NCBI GenBank assembly: GCA_031552735.1 | Contig: JAVBMF010000034.1 | Coordinates: 1 to 24,840 of the forward strand | DNA length: 24,840 bases | DNA from: JAVBUY01 sp031552735 | GTDB taxonomy: Bacteria; Bacillota; Clostridia; Christensenellales; Aristaeellaceae | Reading direction: 5' to 3' | Shown here: piece after piece, positions 1 through 7,312 of the stretch | Position numbering within the stretch: position 1 is the stretch's first letter | Layout of the letters: every line of letters begins with the position of its first letter | The notes under the pieces: generated by a model | Database searches by the model: none | Told to the model about the DNA's origin: nothing | The model's input: the letters and a program-made list of their open reading frames with translations, nothing else | Program-made: the position numbers and the translations under genes

Positions 1-710
1 AAGAGTACCAGAAAGGCGTTTGCGCCCGGGTTCGCCCCTTAGCCCCTACGCGCTTATACTCGGCTTCGGCGGGCGCCTACCAATGTTCGCCAACGGCTTT
101 TATTCCGATTTTCAATCGGAAGCCGTTGTCTCCGGTCCGGCACTATTTCCGCCGTTCACCTTCGCTGGTACATGCCCCATGGCTCGGCCGCCTTGCATGT
201 GCGCTGGGGCTCCTGCGCAACCCAGCAAATATCTGTCGTAGCTTTGGCTTGTTCGTGGCCCCGCGCCCGGCAAACTCGCGCAACCTGTGCGGTTTGTGTC
301 GTAGCTTTAGCTTGTTCGGAACCCCGCGCCCGGCAAACTCGCGCAACCTGTGTGGTTTGTGTCGTAGCTTTAGCTTGTTCGGAACCCCGCGCCCGTTGGA
401 GCCCTGGCGCACATGCCCTGGACTCCCGCGCATAGACGACCGGCCGACCGAGCGAGGCCATGCGGGCGCGTTAGCGCCAGCCGTTGCATGGCCGAGCGCG
501 GGGCGACGAGTTTGGAGCGCGCCTTTCAGATTGCGCCAGCAATCTTTCTAAAAGGCGCGCGGAATATACGAGGAGTAGGCAGGGCGGCATGCGATCAGGC
601 ATGTGCGCCAAAGGGCGAACCCGGGCGCAAACGGCTTTCTGGTACTCTTTGGCCGTCATCCAAAGAGTACACCGTATCCCTTTCCAAAGAGAACACCATA
701 CCCCTTCCCC
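1..710. repeat. Hairpin-rich repeat element, copy A (left end cut by window)
   Basis: Non-coding element related to copies B (4718-5338) and C (9981-10557). Its two ends are inverted repeats: positions 1-40 are nearly the reverse complement of 610-650. A left arm (59-141) contains a perfect-stemmed hairpin at 91-128. A core shared by all three copies follows (131-211), then a 63-bp repeat starting at 235, 298 and 361 (two full units and a partial third). Two hairpins unique to this copy follow, at 456-493 and 517-560. The right end carries a hairpin at 642-670 (GTACTCTTTGG, 7-nt loop, inverse) and a 24-bp tandem repeat (659-682, 683-706). The right boundary is judged from similarity to B and C and is approximate. 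No protein gene is credible; open frames here simply follow the repeat, because 63 is a multiple of three. Confidence 0.85.
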
Positions 711-743
711 AAGGGAAATCCAGCGCCCTCCAAAGTGCTCCCC

Positions 744-1091
744 CTACCCCTTCTCCGCCGCCGCCTTCAACCTCCCCACCCCCTCCAACAAAGCATCCCG
801 CAAATACGGCCTCGCCGCCATGCCCCCCAACCCCTCGTGCACATACACGGCGTAGGGCAGCGTGTTGCCCACATCCACGGTGCCGGGGCCACTGCGCGCC
901 ACCTCATAGCTTACATCGCGCATCAGCGCGCCGCTCTGCCGGATGGCACGGCTGTATCCGCCGCGCATGTGCGCAACGGTCAGGTCAACGGCGGCAGCGC
1001 CCATGGCGTCCAGCACGGCGCGCTGTCGCTCCAGCACCTTCGCGCGCACCTCCGCCTCGTGGCTAATAAACCTACTCCCCATCCCCGTCAT
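744..1091 (-). CDS. HK97-gp10-like phage head-tail/neck protein
   Basis: A 115-residue protein. The C-terminal half has the pattern of the HK97 gp10-like family: a glycine-asparagine turn, PYAVYVHEGL, then a short segment and ARPYLRDALLE. Members of this family act at the head-tail junction or in early tail assembly of siphophages. The start at 1091 overlaps the portal stop by 20 nt, so translation is probably coupled; a second in-frame ATG at 1082 is equally possible because the purine-rich AAGGTGG lies close upstream of both. In most phages capsid genes separate the portal from gp10, and none is present here. The gene ends about 35 bp before repeat element A, so any following genes have been lost or displaced beyond the window edge. 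Family assignment is by remembered motif only. Confidence 0.7.
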   Translation of the reverse strand: MTGMGSRFISHEAEVRAKVLERQRAVLDAMGAAAVDLTVAHMRGGYSRAIRQSGALMRDVSYEVARSGPGTVDVGNTLPYAVYVHEGLGGMAARPYLRDALLEGVGRLKAAAEKG

Positions 1092-2460
1092 CCCCCACCT
1101 TCACCCCCAGCTTCACCAAAATCCCGGGCACCTCATCCTGATTGATAAACGGCAGCTTTTTCAGCACCGTCTCGGTGTCCAGATCGGCGCGCGCCATGTA
1201 GATGTTGTGCACGGTCTCGGTGTCGTTGGAGAGCTGCTGGCGCTTGAAGGCGATGTCCTCGGTGTGCACGCCGACCAGCGACAGCATGCGCTGCACAAAG
1301 TCAAAGCACTGCCACTCAAAGCGGTTGCACTTGATGTCCAGGTTCAGCATCGCGGCCTTGATGGCGACGTTGGTCAGGCTGCCGCCGGTGATCTCGCCCA
1401 AATCCAGCGCCATGTAGTCCTTGTAGATGCTGCGCTCAAGGATGGTCAGCGCAGCGTCGCGGGCCTGATAGGGCACCTCGATGGTGCGCGGCTCGGCGGT
1501 GGCGCCGGGGCCGATGCCGGTGCTGTCGCTCTGGCTGACGACGGCGCGGATTTTCTGGATTTCCTCCATCATGGTGACGACCTGCTCCACATCGCCGCCA
1601 AAGTTATTGAATACCCAGTAGATGTCGTTGGCGCGGTCGAGGTTATCGGAAAAATCGGAGCAAATGCGGTCATACGCGTCAATCTTGGCCTTGATCGCGC
1701 CGGTCAGCTCGCTCTGCTTCTCCTCATTGGCGTACAGCGGGATGACGGGCAGCCGCCCCTCGTAGGCGTCGCCGCGCTCGATCTGGTTCCCGGCGATGCA
1801 GCGGCGGATGCTCTGGCGATACGCGCGCGGTTCGGCGGCGACTTCCAGCACGCCCTTGTCCAGGCGCAGCAGGGTGACGCCCTCGGCGTCGAATACGCGC
1901 ACGTACAGCGGTTTCTCGGCGGATATGCGCCAGAATTGCAGCACCAGCCCGGGCTGGCCGGTCATCTCGTCCAGCAGCGCGCAGCAACCGCTGCCCGCAT
2001 CGACGGCGGCGGGCATCACCTCGACGTGGTCGTGGTTAAAGAACGCCCAGCTCACGCCGTGCAGCAGCGCGCGCTCGCCCAGGCGCATCAGCGCGGTGTC
2101 AAACGCGCTGCCCAGTCGCTTCTTGGTGTCCGGGTCGGCGAGGGTCACGCCGTTAGCCAGCAGGTGCTGGCTCTGCTGCACGACCAGGCGGAAGAGGAAG
2201 TTCGAGCCAATCCGGTTGCCGGGCACCTCGACGGTGGCGGCGGCTTTTTTCTGTTTGCCGTCGGGGGTCTCGACCATGCGGCTGCTAATTTTCAGCAGCG
2301 TCTTGTGGGAGACGACCTCATTCTCGCCGGAGAAATAGGCGTTGGCGGTCAGCGCGTGGCGGAAGTCATGGCTGGCCATGTAGGCTTTGACGGCTTCGAT
2401 CGCGAAGGCGTTGCGGTCGGTGGCGGCCAGATAGTCCTGATACGTTTTTCCTGTAAACAT
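1072..2460 (-). CDS. Phage portal protein (SPP1 gp6-like)
   Basis: A 462-residue protein of the size expected for SPP1 gp6-type portal proteins, which form the dodecameric ring through which DNA enters the capsid and to which terminase docks. Recognisable features are an N-terminal region ending in NRIGSNFLFRLVVQQ, a central segment with EGRLPVIPLYANEEKQSEL, and a helical C-terminal half with SDNLDRANDIYWVFNNFGG and GEITGGSLTNVAIKA, all typical of this family. It lies downstream of terminase and overlaps the gp10-like gene. A ribosome binding site (TAGGAG) lies upstream of the ATG at 2460. The reading frame is intact with no sign of decay. Confidence 0.88.
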   Translation of the reverse strand: MFTGKTYQDYLAATDRNAFAIEAVKAYMASHDFRHALTANAYFSGENEVVSHKTLLKISSRMVETPDGKQKKAAATVEVPGNRIGSNFLFRLVVQQSQHLLANGVTLADPDTKKRLGSAFDTALMRLGERALLHGVSWAFFNHDHVEVMPAAVDAGSGCCALLDEMTGQPGLVLQFWRISAEKPLYVRVFDAEGVTLLRLDKGVLEVAAEPRAYRQSIRRCIAGNQIERGDAYEGRLPVIPLYANEEKQSELTGAIKAKIDAYDRICSDFSDNLDRANDIYWVFNNFGGDVEQVVTMMEEIQKIRAVVSQSDSTGIGPGATAEPRTIEVPYQARDAALTILERSIYKDYMALDLGEITGGSLTNVAIKAAMLNLDIKCNRFEWQCFDFVQRMLSLVGVHTEDIAFKRQQLSNDTETVHNIYMARADLDTETVLKKLPFINQDEVPGILVKLGVKVGDDGDGE

Positions 2461-2547
2461 CCTCTTGCTCCTATCCCAATATGCTTTGTCATGGGTCTGA
2501 TCCTCGTCGCGCCCGCCCCGGCAGGCTTTTCCGTCCTCCTCGTCGCG

Positions 2548-3834
2548 CTACGCCAACAGGCTGCTGCGCGTCGCCCTGTCCAGCATCCTGCACAGGCAGG
2601 CGGCGCTGTCGGGCGCGTCGTCGTGCGCCGCGTCCTCGGTGTAGTCCAATATCTGGCTGATATAGTCCGGGTCGGTGCCGGAAAGCCAGACGATGCGCCC
2701 CCACCACTTGCGCAGATAGGCGCTGATCTTCTGATATTTGTTCATCGCCTCGTGATACCCGCGCGCGGGCATGCCCTGCCGGGTCAGCTCCTTGACCAGA
2801 TAGCCCTTGTCGGCGTTGTTTTCGCAGTAGACCGGCGCGCAGCGCAGGCGCAGGCACTCGCTGCGGATTTCGGGGATGCACGCGTCCACGTGCGCGCGCC
2901 ACAGCCGCCCATAGGCGTATAGCGTGTCGCCATCGCGCCGCATGAGGGTCAGCGCGGTGCAGTCGTCGCCGCCGTAGCCCGCGTCGATGTGCGCCCTGCC
3001 GTCCCATAGCTTCTCTGGGTCATCCTGAAACACCGGCGCGGTGGTGATCAGCGCGTTGCCGGACGCGATGTGTTGCAGCTCATAGTTGGCGGCGAATAGC
3101 GACGGCTCCATGCTGCGCCGCAGGTGTGCCAGCGTGTCGGCGTCGATCAGCCCGGTGCGATAGCAGTCATAGCGGCGGATGTCGGGCATCAGCGCGCAGG
3201 CGTCGTCGCGGTGCCAGGGCGTGCCGGTGTTCAGGATGCGCCCGCCGCGGTTCTTGATGTTTTGCAGCTCTTGGTAGATGCTTTTGGTCATCTCGCGCTC
3301 GGCGCGGCTGATGCGGTCCTTCTGGTTCACGATGTCGTCGGTGATGATGATGCCGGCGTGCTTGCCGGTCAGGCTGCCCTTGACGCCCATGCCCAGCAGT
3401 TGGGGCGCGCCGCCGGGGCAGCGGTTCAGGCTGGTGTCGATCTCGGCGCGGTTGACGCGGGTTAAGGTCAGCGGTCGGCCGTGCAGCGCGTGGGCGATGC
3501 CGCGCAGGGCGGGGCTTTGCAGCACGCGGCGCACCTGCGCGATGATCTCGGACACGTCGTCGTCGGTCTTGCGCAGGAACAGGAGGTTGGTGGCGGGGTC
3601 GGTGATCATCAGGATGGGGATGACGACGCTGAGGCAGGTGGTCTTGTAGCTGCCGCGGTGGGCGTGCAGGGTCAGGTCGGTGGTGGCGGCCAGCATGTCG
3701 CGCATCCATTGGCCGTGCAGCGCGTCGGTCAGCAGGTCAAACCCGCACGCGTGCGCGATGTCGATGGGGTTTTCACGCACGAAGGCCGCGATTTTCGCTG
3801 GCGATCCGCTGGCGAAGATGCTGGTCCAGCTCAT
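2548..3834 (-). CDS. Phage terminase large subunit
   Basis: A 428-residue packaging motor with the two expected domains. In the N-terminal ATPase, HRGSYKTT (residues 59-66) is a Walker A-type loop, IIITDD (162-167) is Walker B, and LNTGTPWH (201-208) is the coupling motif. In the C-terminal RNase H-like nuclease, HIDAGYGGDD contains the metal-binding aspartate (D284), and aspartates near DYTEDAAHDDAPD (close to the C terminus) complete the active site. The enzyme cuts concatemeric DNA and pumps it into the prohead. The start at 3834 has a GGGAGGTG site and lies 62 nt inside the small-subunit gene, a normal arrangement. No inactivating change is visible. Confidence 0.92.
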   Translation of the reverse strand: MSWTSIFASGSPAKIAAFVRENPIDIAHACGFDLLTDALHGQWMRDMLAATTDLTLHAHRGSYKTTCLSVVIPILMITDPATNLLFLRKTDDDVSEIIAQVRRVLQSPALRGIAHALHGRPLTLTRVNRAEIDTSLNRCPGGAPQLLGMGVKGSLTGKHAGIIITDDIVNQKDRISRAEREMTKSIYQELQNIKNRGGRILNTGTPWHRDDACALMPDIRRYDCYRTGLIDADTLAHLRRSMEPSLFAANYELQHIASGNALITTAPVFQDDPEKLWDGRAHIDAGYGGDDCTALTLMRRDGDTLYAYGRLWRAHVDACIPEIRSECLRLRCAPVYCENNADKGYLVKELTRQGMPARGYHEAMNKYQKISAYLRKWWGRIVWLSGTDPDYISQILDYTEDAAHDDAPDSAACLCRMLDRATRSSLLA

Positions 3835-4168
3835 GTGCCACCTCCCCCATGTTCAGATCAGCGGCGGGGTCGGCCTTGTCGCGCCAGCCCAGCTGCTTCA
3901 GGCTAAGGGTTGCCATGCTCTTGTCGATGACGCCGGTGGCGGCGAGGCGTTCCAGGCGCACCTCTTTGTTGGCGTTCAGGCGGCGAACGGCGCAGGCCAG
4001 CGGCGCGTGGGCGCGGGCGATGCGCTGGAGCGCGTCGCAGTCCCAGCCGTTCTCCAGGCAGCATTCTTTCAGGATCGGGAAGCCCGCGCGCTCGGCCAGT
4101 GTGCGCGCGATGTAGTCGTCGATGGCAGCGATCATGCTGTCGATCTCTTTGCGGGCGATGCCAGCCAT
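3773..4168 (-). CDS. Probable phage terminase small subunit
   Basis: A 131-residue, largely helical protein directly upstream of and overlapping terminase large subunit by 62 nt. Small subunits recognise the pac or cos site and load the large subunit. The segment ATLSLKQLGWRDKAD (residues about 85-99) resembles the 'LKNMGWxDK' signature of gp3-type DNA-packaging proteins. The N-terminal part would hold the helix-turn-helix, but this is not obvious by eye. A strong AAAGGAGG site precedes the ATG at 4168. The call relies on position plus that short motif. Confidence 0.72.
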   Translation of the reverse strand: MAGIARKEIDSMIAAIDDYIARTLAERAGFPILKECCLENGWDCDALQRIARAHAPLACAVRRLNANKEVRLERLAATGVIDKSMATLSLKQLGWRDKADPAADLNMGEVAHELDQHLRQRIASENRGLRA

Positions 4169-4192
4169 GCGTTCGCCTCCTTTCGCCGCATC

Positions 4193-4223
4193 AAAAAAGA
4201 GCGCCCGGTTCTCCGGTGCGCTC
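4193..4223 (-). terminator. Rho-independent terminator between ArpU-like gene and terminase genes
   Basis: Read on the minus strand, GAGCGC and CCGG pair with CCGG and GCGCTC around an AGAA loop (one unpaired base), followed directly by six T residues. It lies between the stop of the ArpU-like gene (4259) and the start of terminase small subunit (4168), so the late packaging genes are separated from the regulator and would need readthrough or a separate promoter. Confidence 0.85.
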
Positions 4224-4258
4224 CGCTGCGTTTTTGTCCATTGCCATCATAGCACAGA

Positions 4259-4690
4259 TCACCCGGCTGTGGGCGGCTGTGTGTGCGCCGGGCGCGAAAA
4301 TGGCGCGATGGCGCGCTGATGCAGCGCGCGGCACCAGCGTTCGTGGTAGTGGGTGCGCGTGCCGATCTGTTCCCAGGTCAAGCCGTCGATGTAGCGCATG
4401 CGCAGGATGTCGCGCTGGCAAGGGCTGTCGATGCCCGCGATGGCGGACTCGACCCTGCGCGCGCAGGCGGCGTATTGGTCGATGCGTCCCTGCATGCGCG
4501 CCATCAGGTCGGTGATGGCGCTGGCGCCCTCGCCGGTGCTGTCGTTCAGCGGCGCGCCATTGCCGCCGATGATGCCGCCGGTGATGCGGCCCAGCTGCGC
4601 CAGCGATTGCAGCGCGTGCAGGCGTTCGCGCATGCGGGTCACCTCGCGGGCGAGCGCGGCGCAGGCTTCCAGATCACGCTTATCGATCAT
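4259..4690 (-). CDS. ArpU/DUF1492-like phage late transcription regulator
   Basis: A 143-residue protein whose C-terminal part (CQRDILRMRYIDGLTWEQIG and the following tyrosine/arginine helix) is a sigma-70 region 4-like helix-turn-helix, as in ArpU, RinA and DUF1492 proteins that control phage late genes just upstream of terminase. A coiled helical N terminus precedes it. The start at 4690 is chosen because AAAGGAG lies 8 nt upstream; the open frame extends further upstream only into repeat element B. Element B begins about 14 bp beyond the ribosome binding site, so the native promoter has probably been displaced or replaced. Confidence 0.75.
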   Translation of the reverse strand: MIDKRDLEACAALAREVTRMRERLHALQSLAQLGRITGGIIGGNGAPLNDSTGEGASAITDLMARMQGRIDQYAACARRVESAIAGIDSPCQRDILRMRYIDGLTWEQIGTRTHYHERWCRALHQRAIAPFSRPAHTQPPTAG

Positions 4691-4717
4691 GCTGTGTCTC
4701 CTTTGTGTTTTGTTATG

Positions 4718-5338
4718 GGGGCTGTCCTCTTGTTTCCTTTGGAAAAAGGACGTTTCGTTTGTTCCTTTTTGCCAAAAAGGAACCGAAAAAGTGGGCGCAC
4801 GCTGCGGCGGCTGTTCGCCATGGGCATATGCTCGGCTCCGGCGGGTGCCTTCCAACGTTCGCCAACGGCTTTTATTCCGATTTGCAATCGGAAGCCGTTG
4901 TCTCCGGTCCGGCACTATTTCCGCCGTTCACCTTCGCTGGTACATGCCCCATGGCTCGGCCGCCTTGCATGTGCGCTGGGGCTCCTGCGCAGCCCTGCAA
5001 ATATCTGTCGTAGCTTTAGCTTGTTCGTAGCCCCGCGCCCGGCAAACCCCGCGCAACCCAGCAAATATCTGTCGTAGCTTTAGCTTGTTCGTAGCCCCGC
5101 GCCCGTTGGAGCCCCAGCCCCTACGCGATGATTCCCGCGAAGGCGCACGGCGGATCAAGCGCCGGACTGGAGACAACGGCTTCCGATTGCAAATCGGAAT
5201 AAAAGCCGTTGGCGAACATTGGTAGGCGCCCGCCGAAGCCGAGTATAAGCGCGTAGGGGCTAAGGGGCGAACCCGGGCGCAAACGCCTTTCTGGTACTCT
5301 TTGGGCGTAATCCAAAGAGTACATCGTAGCCCCTTCCC
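4718..5338. repeat. Hairpin-rich repeat element, copy B
   Basis: Non-coding element of about 620 bp. The left end, shared with copy C, contains a perfect 10-bp hairpin (4761-4783; GTTCCTTTTT/AAAAAGGAAC). Two inverted arms of equal length (4831-4913 and 5161-5243) differ at only a few positions, and each holds the same 38-bp hairpin (4863-4900 and 5174-5211) in opposite orientation. Between them lie the common core (4903-4983) and a 64-bp repeat starting at 5007 and 5071. The right end carries the GTACTCTTTGG hairpin (5294-5322), as in A and C. It separates the helicase-loader gene from the ArpU-like gene in the prophage. The left boundary is where similarity to C starts. Confidence 0.88.
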
Positions 5339-5481
5339 CAAAGAAAATCACGCACTCCAAAAACCACCCCGCCCCCCTCAATTCACGCGGCCTCCCATGC
5401 GCACTGCGCATGGATCACCTCGCGTTCATTGGGCTTCCATCCCGCCTCATCGCGCCACTGGCGCGGCGGGATTCCGCCCCC
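5339..5481. other. Intergenic DNA with two hairpins between element B and helicase loader
   Basis: No gene is apparent. There is a perfect 8-bp hairpin at 5395-5413 (CCATGCGC, loop ACT) and a GC-rich hairpin around 5441-5469 (CGCGCC, loop ACT, extended by CCCGC/GCGGG). Neither is followed by a T run on either strand, so neither is a convincing intrinsic terminator. Confidence 0.5.
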
Positions 5482-6315
5482 CTACCCCCTCGTCCGATAA
5501 TTCTTCTCCTGCGCGCGCCCCACCTCAGCACAACAACGCCTGCTGCGCTCATATATGCGCGACGCCGCGCCCTCGTCAAAGCCCATCAGCTCCCCGATCA
5601 TCCACTCACTGCTGACCACCGTCCGCTTCTTGAGGTCATTATACCGGTGGTTGATGATTTCGAACGCCAGGCGCACGTCCGCATCGGACGGCGACGCAAA
5701 CCCGTCCTGCCGCTTGATCTTGAACAGGTCGTCGATGTACAGCACATCGGCGTTTTTCCACTGGTCTATGGCCTGCTGATAGGCGGCGTCGTCGCCGACC
5801 ATGGCCTTTAGGCGAGTGCTCTCGTCGCGCCACTGCATGTAGCGCACGGCGTGCCCGCGCTGCATCAGCTCGCCGCACACAGCGGTGCACAGATGCGTCT
5901 TGCCGCAGCCCACCTGCCCGCCGATGAACAGCCACGCGGTGTCGTCGGCCAGGAACGCGTCGGCCTTCTGGCGCATCATGGCGTGCCAGGGCGTGTCGGC
6001 GGTAAATGCTTGCAGTGTATATCGCTGCATCAGGTCGGCCAGCCCGCTGCGCTGGATGGCGGCAAAGGCGATCCTGCGCTTGCGGCACTCGCAGAAGGCC
6101 ATGGCCTGGGTGATGCCTTGCGCGATCATGTAGTGGCCACGGTTTCGGCACTTTTCGCAGACGATGCCGTCCTGCTCGTGCAGGTTGCCGTCGGTGCGGT
6201 TATAGTCGTCCACCTGCCGCTGGGTATAGGCGACCATATCAAACTCTTTCGATTCCCGGCAGGCTGAAATGTTCGCCATAGCCTCGTCGATGATCTTCTG
6301 GATGCGTTCTTCCAT
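5482..6315 (-). CDS. DnaC/DnaI-type phage helicase loader (AAA+ ATPase)
   Basis: A 277-residue AAA+ protein that would load the replicative helicase at the phage origin. The N-terminal region carries four cysteines, C53 and C56 (CEKC) and C75 and C77 (CEC), which probably bind zinc as in phage and Gram-positive DnaC homologues. Walker A is GGQVGCGKTH (132-141), Walker B is VLYIDD (191-196), and the C-terminal half keeps the SSEW sensor-like segment and a terminal SRIYERS arginine-finger region. A strong AAAGGAGG site supports the ATG at 6315, which lies inside the 3' end of the replisome-organizer gene (77-nt overlap), so the two are translationally coupled. Confidence 0.9.
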   Translation of the reverse strand: MEERIQKIIDEAMANISACRESKEFDMVAYTQRQVDDYNRTDGNLHEQDGIVCEKCRNRGHYMIAQGITQAMAFCECRKRRIAFAAIQRSGLADLMQRYTLQAFTADTPWHAMMRQKADAFLADDTAWLFIGGQVGCGKTHLCTAVCGELMQRGHAVRYMQWRDESTRLKAMVGDDAAYQQAIDQWKNADVLYIDDLFKIKRQDGFASPSDADVRLAFEIINHRYNDLKKRTVVSSEWMIGELMGFDEGAASRIYERSRRCCAEVGRAQEKNYRTRG

Positions 6316-6904
6316 GGGGCGGGCCTCCTTTTAGCGTGTGCTGCTGCTGATTTTTCTCCCAGGTGCGCAGGGCGGCGCGCCAGTCGCGCATGGGTGCGGA
6401 GCCGACCAGCCAGCCCTTGGCGGCGTAGTAGTCGGTGAACTGCTGGGCGTCGATGGTGCTGTTGCGCTCGGCGCAGTAGGCGGCGACCTGCTCGTGGGTG
6501 GGCGGGATAAAGGGGGTGTCCTTGTGTATTTTTTGTTTCTTTCTCTGTATCTCTGGGATATGGGCGGGGTTTGCGTCGGGGTTTGCGTCGGGGGTTGTGT
6601 GGGGATTTGTGTGGGGGCAGCGGGCGGCCAGCGGCAGGATGTGGTAGATGGCGGACTGATTGCCCACGCGCGATTGAAAGTCGATCAGCCCGGCCTGTTT
6701 CAGGCTGGCGCGCGCGTCCAAGATGGCGTCACGCTTGGCCTTGGTGCGTGCCATCAGCACCGACAGCGGCAGCGCGAGGCGCGCGGGCCAGTGTGCGCGG
6801 TGGGCGTGGTACATGATCGCGTGCCACAGCAGCACCGCCGTGGGGGATATTTTGTGGGTCTCAGCCCAGTCATAGAAGGCGGCGATTTCGCTGATGTAGT
6901 CCAT
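6239..6904 (-). CDS. Phage replisome organizer / DnaD-like replication protein
   Basis: A 221-residue protein. The N-terminal part (about residues 1-95) resembles the winged-helix N terminus of phage replisome organizers, ending in a typical GLIDFQSRVGNQSAIYHI strand segment. A Pro/Asn/His-rich linker follows, with a DANPDANP repeat encoded by a short DNA tandem repeat near 6565-6590. The C-terminal FTDYYAAKGWLVGSAPMRDW region is common in phage DnaD-like proteins. Such proteins bind the origin and recruit the helicase loader, which is the next gene and overlaps this one. AGGAGG precedes the ATG at 6904. Confidence 0.8.
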   Translation of the reverse strand: MDYISEIAAFYDWAETHKISPTAVLLWHAIMYHAHRAHWPARLALPLSVLMARTKAKRDAILDARASLKQAGLIDFQSRVGNQSAIYHILPLAARCPHTNPHTTPDANPDANPAHIPEIQRKKQKIHKDTPFIPPTHEQVAAYCAERNSTIDAQQFTDYYAAKGWLVGSAPMRDWRAALRTWEKNQQQHTLKGGPPHGRTHPEDHRRGYGEHFSLPGIERV

Positions 6905-6912
6905 GCCGCCTC

Positions 6913-7161
6913 CTAGTCATAGCAGGGCAGCAGCATGCGCGCCTGTCCGCGATGCGTGTCCACCCAGATTTCGCGGCACTCATACAGGTCGCAATAGCTC
7001 TCGTCGTTGCCGTCGTCGGGGTAAAAGATGTCGTCCTCTGCATAGATGGGCGCGCCACAGGCGGCGCAGTGGGTGATGGGCTCGTCCAGTTCGCCCATGG
7101 CCAGGTCATAGCCGGGCGCACCGGCGTGCGTGCCATAGTCCAAATCGCGGTCGTGCGGCAT
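6913..7161 (-). CDS. Small zinc-ribbon protein, early phage gene
   Basis: An 82-residue acidic protein with a CAACGAPIY zinc knuckle and further cysteines downstream in the YCDLYEC segment, suggesting a zinc ribbon. Small proteins like this are common among early genes of Gram-positive phages, with unknown function. The start at 7161 is chosen because AAAGGAGG lies 9 nt upstream; a GTG at 7170 would sit directly against that site. It is the first gene of the leftward early operon, and its stop lies 8 bp before the next start. Confidence 0.7.
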   Translation of the reverse strand: MPHDRDLDYGTHAGAPGYDLAMGELDEPITHCAACGAPIYAEDDIFYPDDGNDESYCDLYECREIWVDTHRGQARMLLPCYD

Positions 7162-7222
7162 GGTGGGCACCTCCTTTTGTCAGATCGGGCGTTTTTCCCG
7201 CCCATTTGTTTCCTGTGTCAAC

Positions 7223-7251
7223 ATCATAATCCACACAAGAAACATTGTCAA
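7223..7251 (-). promoter_or_regulatory. Leftward early prophage promoter
   Basis: On the minus strand, TTGACA (7246-7251), a 17-bp spacer and TATGAT (7223-7228): both boxes are at or one base from the sigma-A consensus. It would drive the zinc-ribbon, replisome organizer and helicase loader genes. GTCAACA at 7217-7223 is the inverse of TGTTGAC at 7259-7265, a candidate operator pair spanning this promoter and the start of the opposing one. Confidence 0.85.
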
Positions 7252-7260
7252 GCCTTTTTG

Positions 7261-7289
7261 TTGACCGGAGAAACTTTATTTGCTATGAT
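7261..7289 (+). promoter_or_regulatory. Rightward repressor promoter
   Basis: TTGACC (7261-7266), a 17-bp spacer and TATGAT (7284-7289), 24 bp upstream of the repressor ATG. Its -35 box is 9 bp from the -35 box of the leftward promoter, so the two point away from one another, as in a lysogeny control region. Confidence 0.85.
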
Positions 7290-7312
7290 GCACGTAGCGA
7301 AAGGAGGCGCCT

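Noticed and set aside
235..404. CRISPR array
   Set aside because: Units are adjacent with no distinct spacers, number only two to three, and belong to the dispersed element family.
126..551. Open frame encoding a 21-residue repeated peptide
   Set aside because: The periodicity comes from the 63-bp DNA repeat of element A; there is no ribosome binding site, and the corresponding frames are broken in B and C.
943..2922. Long plus-strand open frame (659 codons)
   Set aside because: It is antisense to the clear portal and terminase genes; high GC content keeps opposite frames open.
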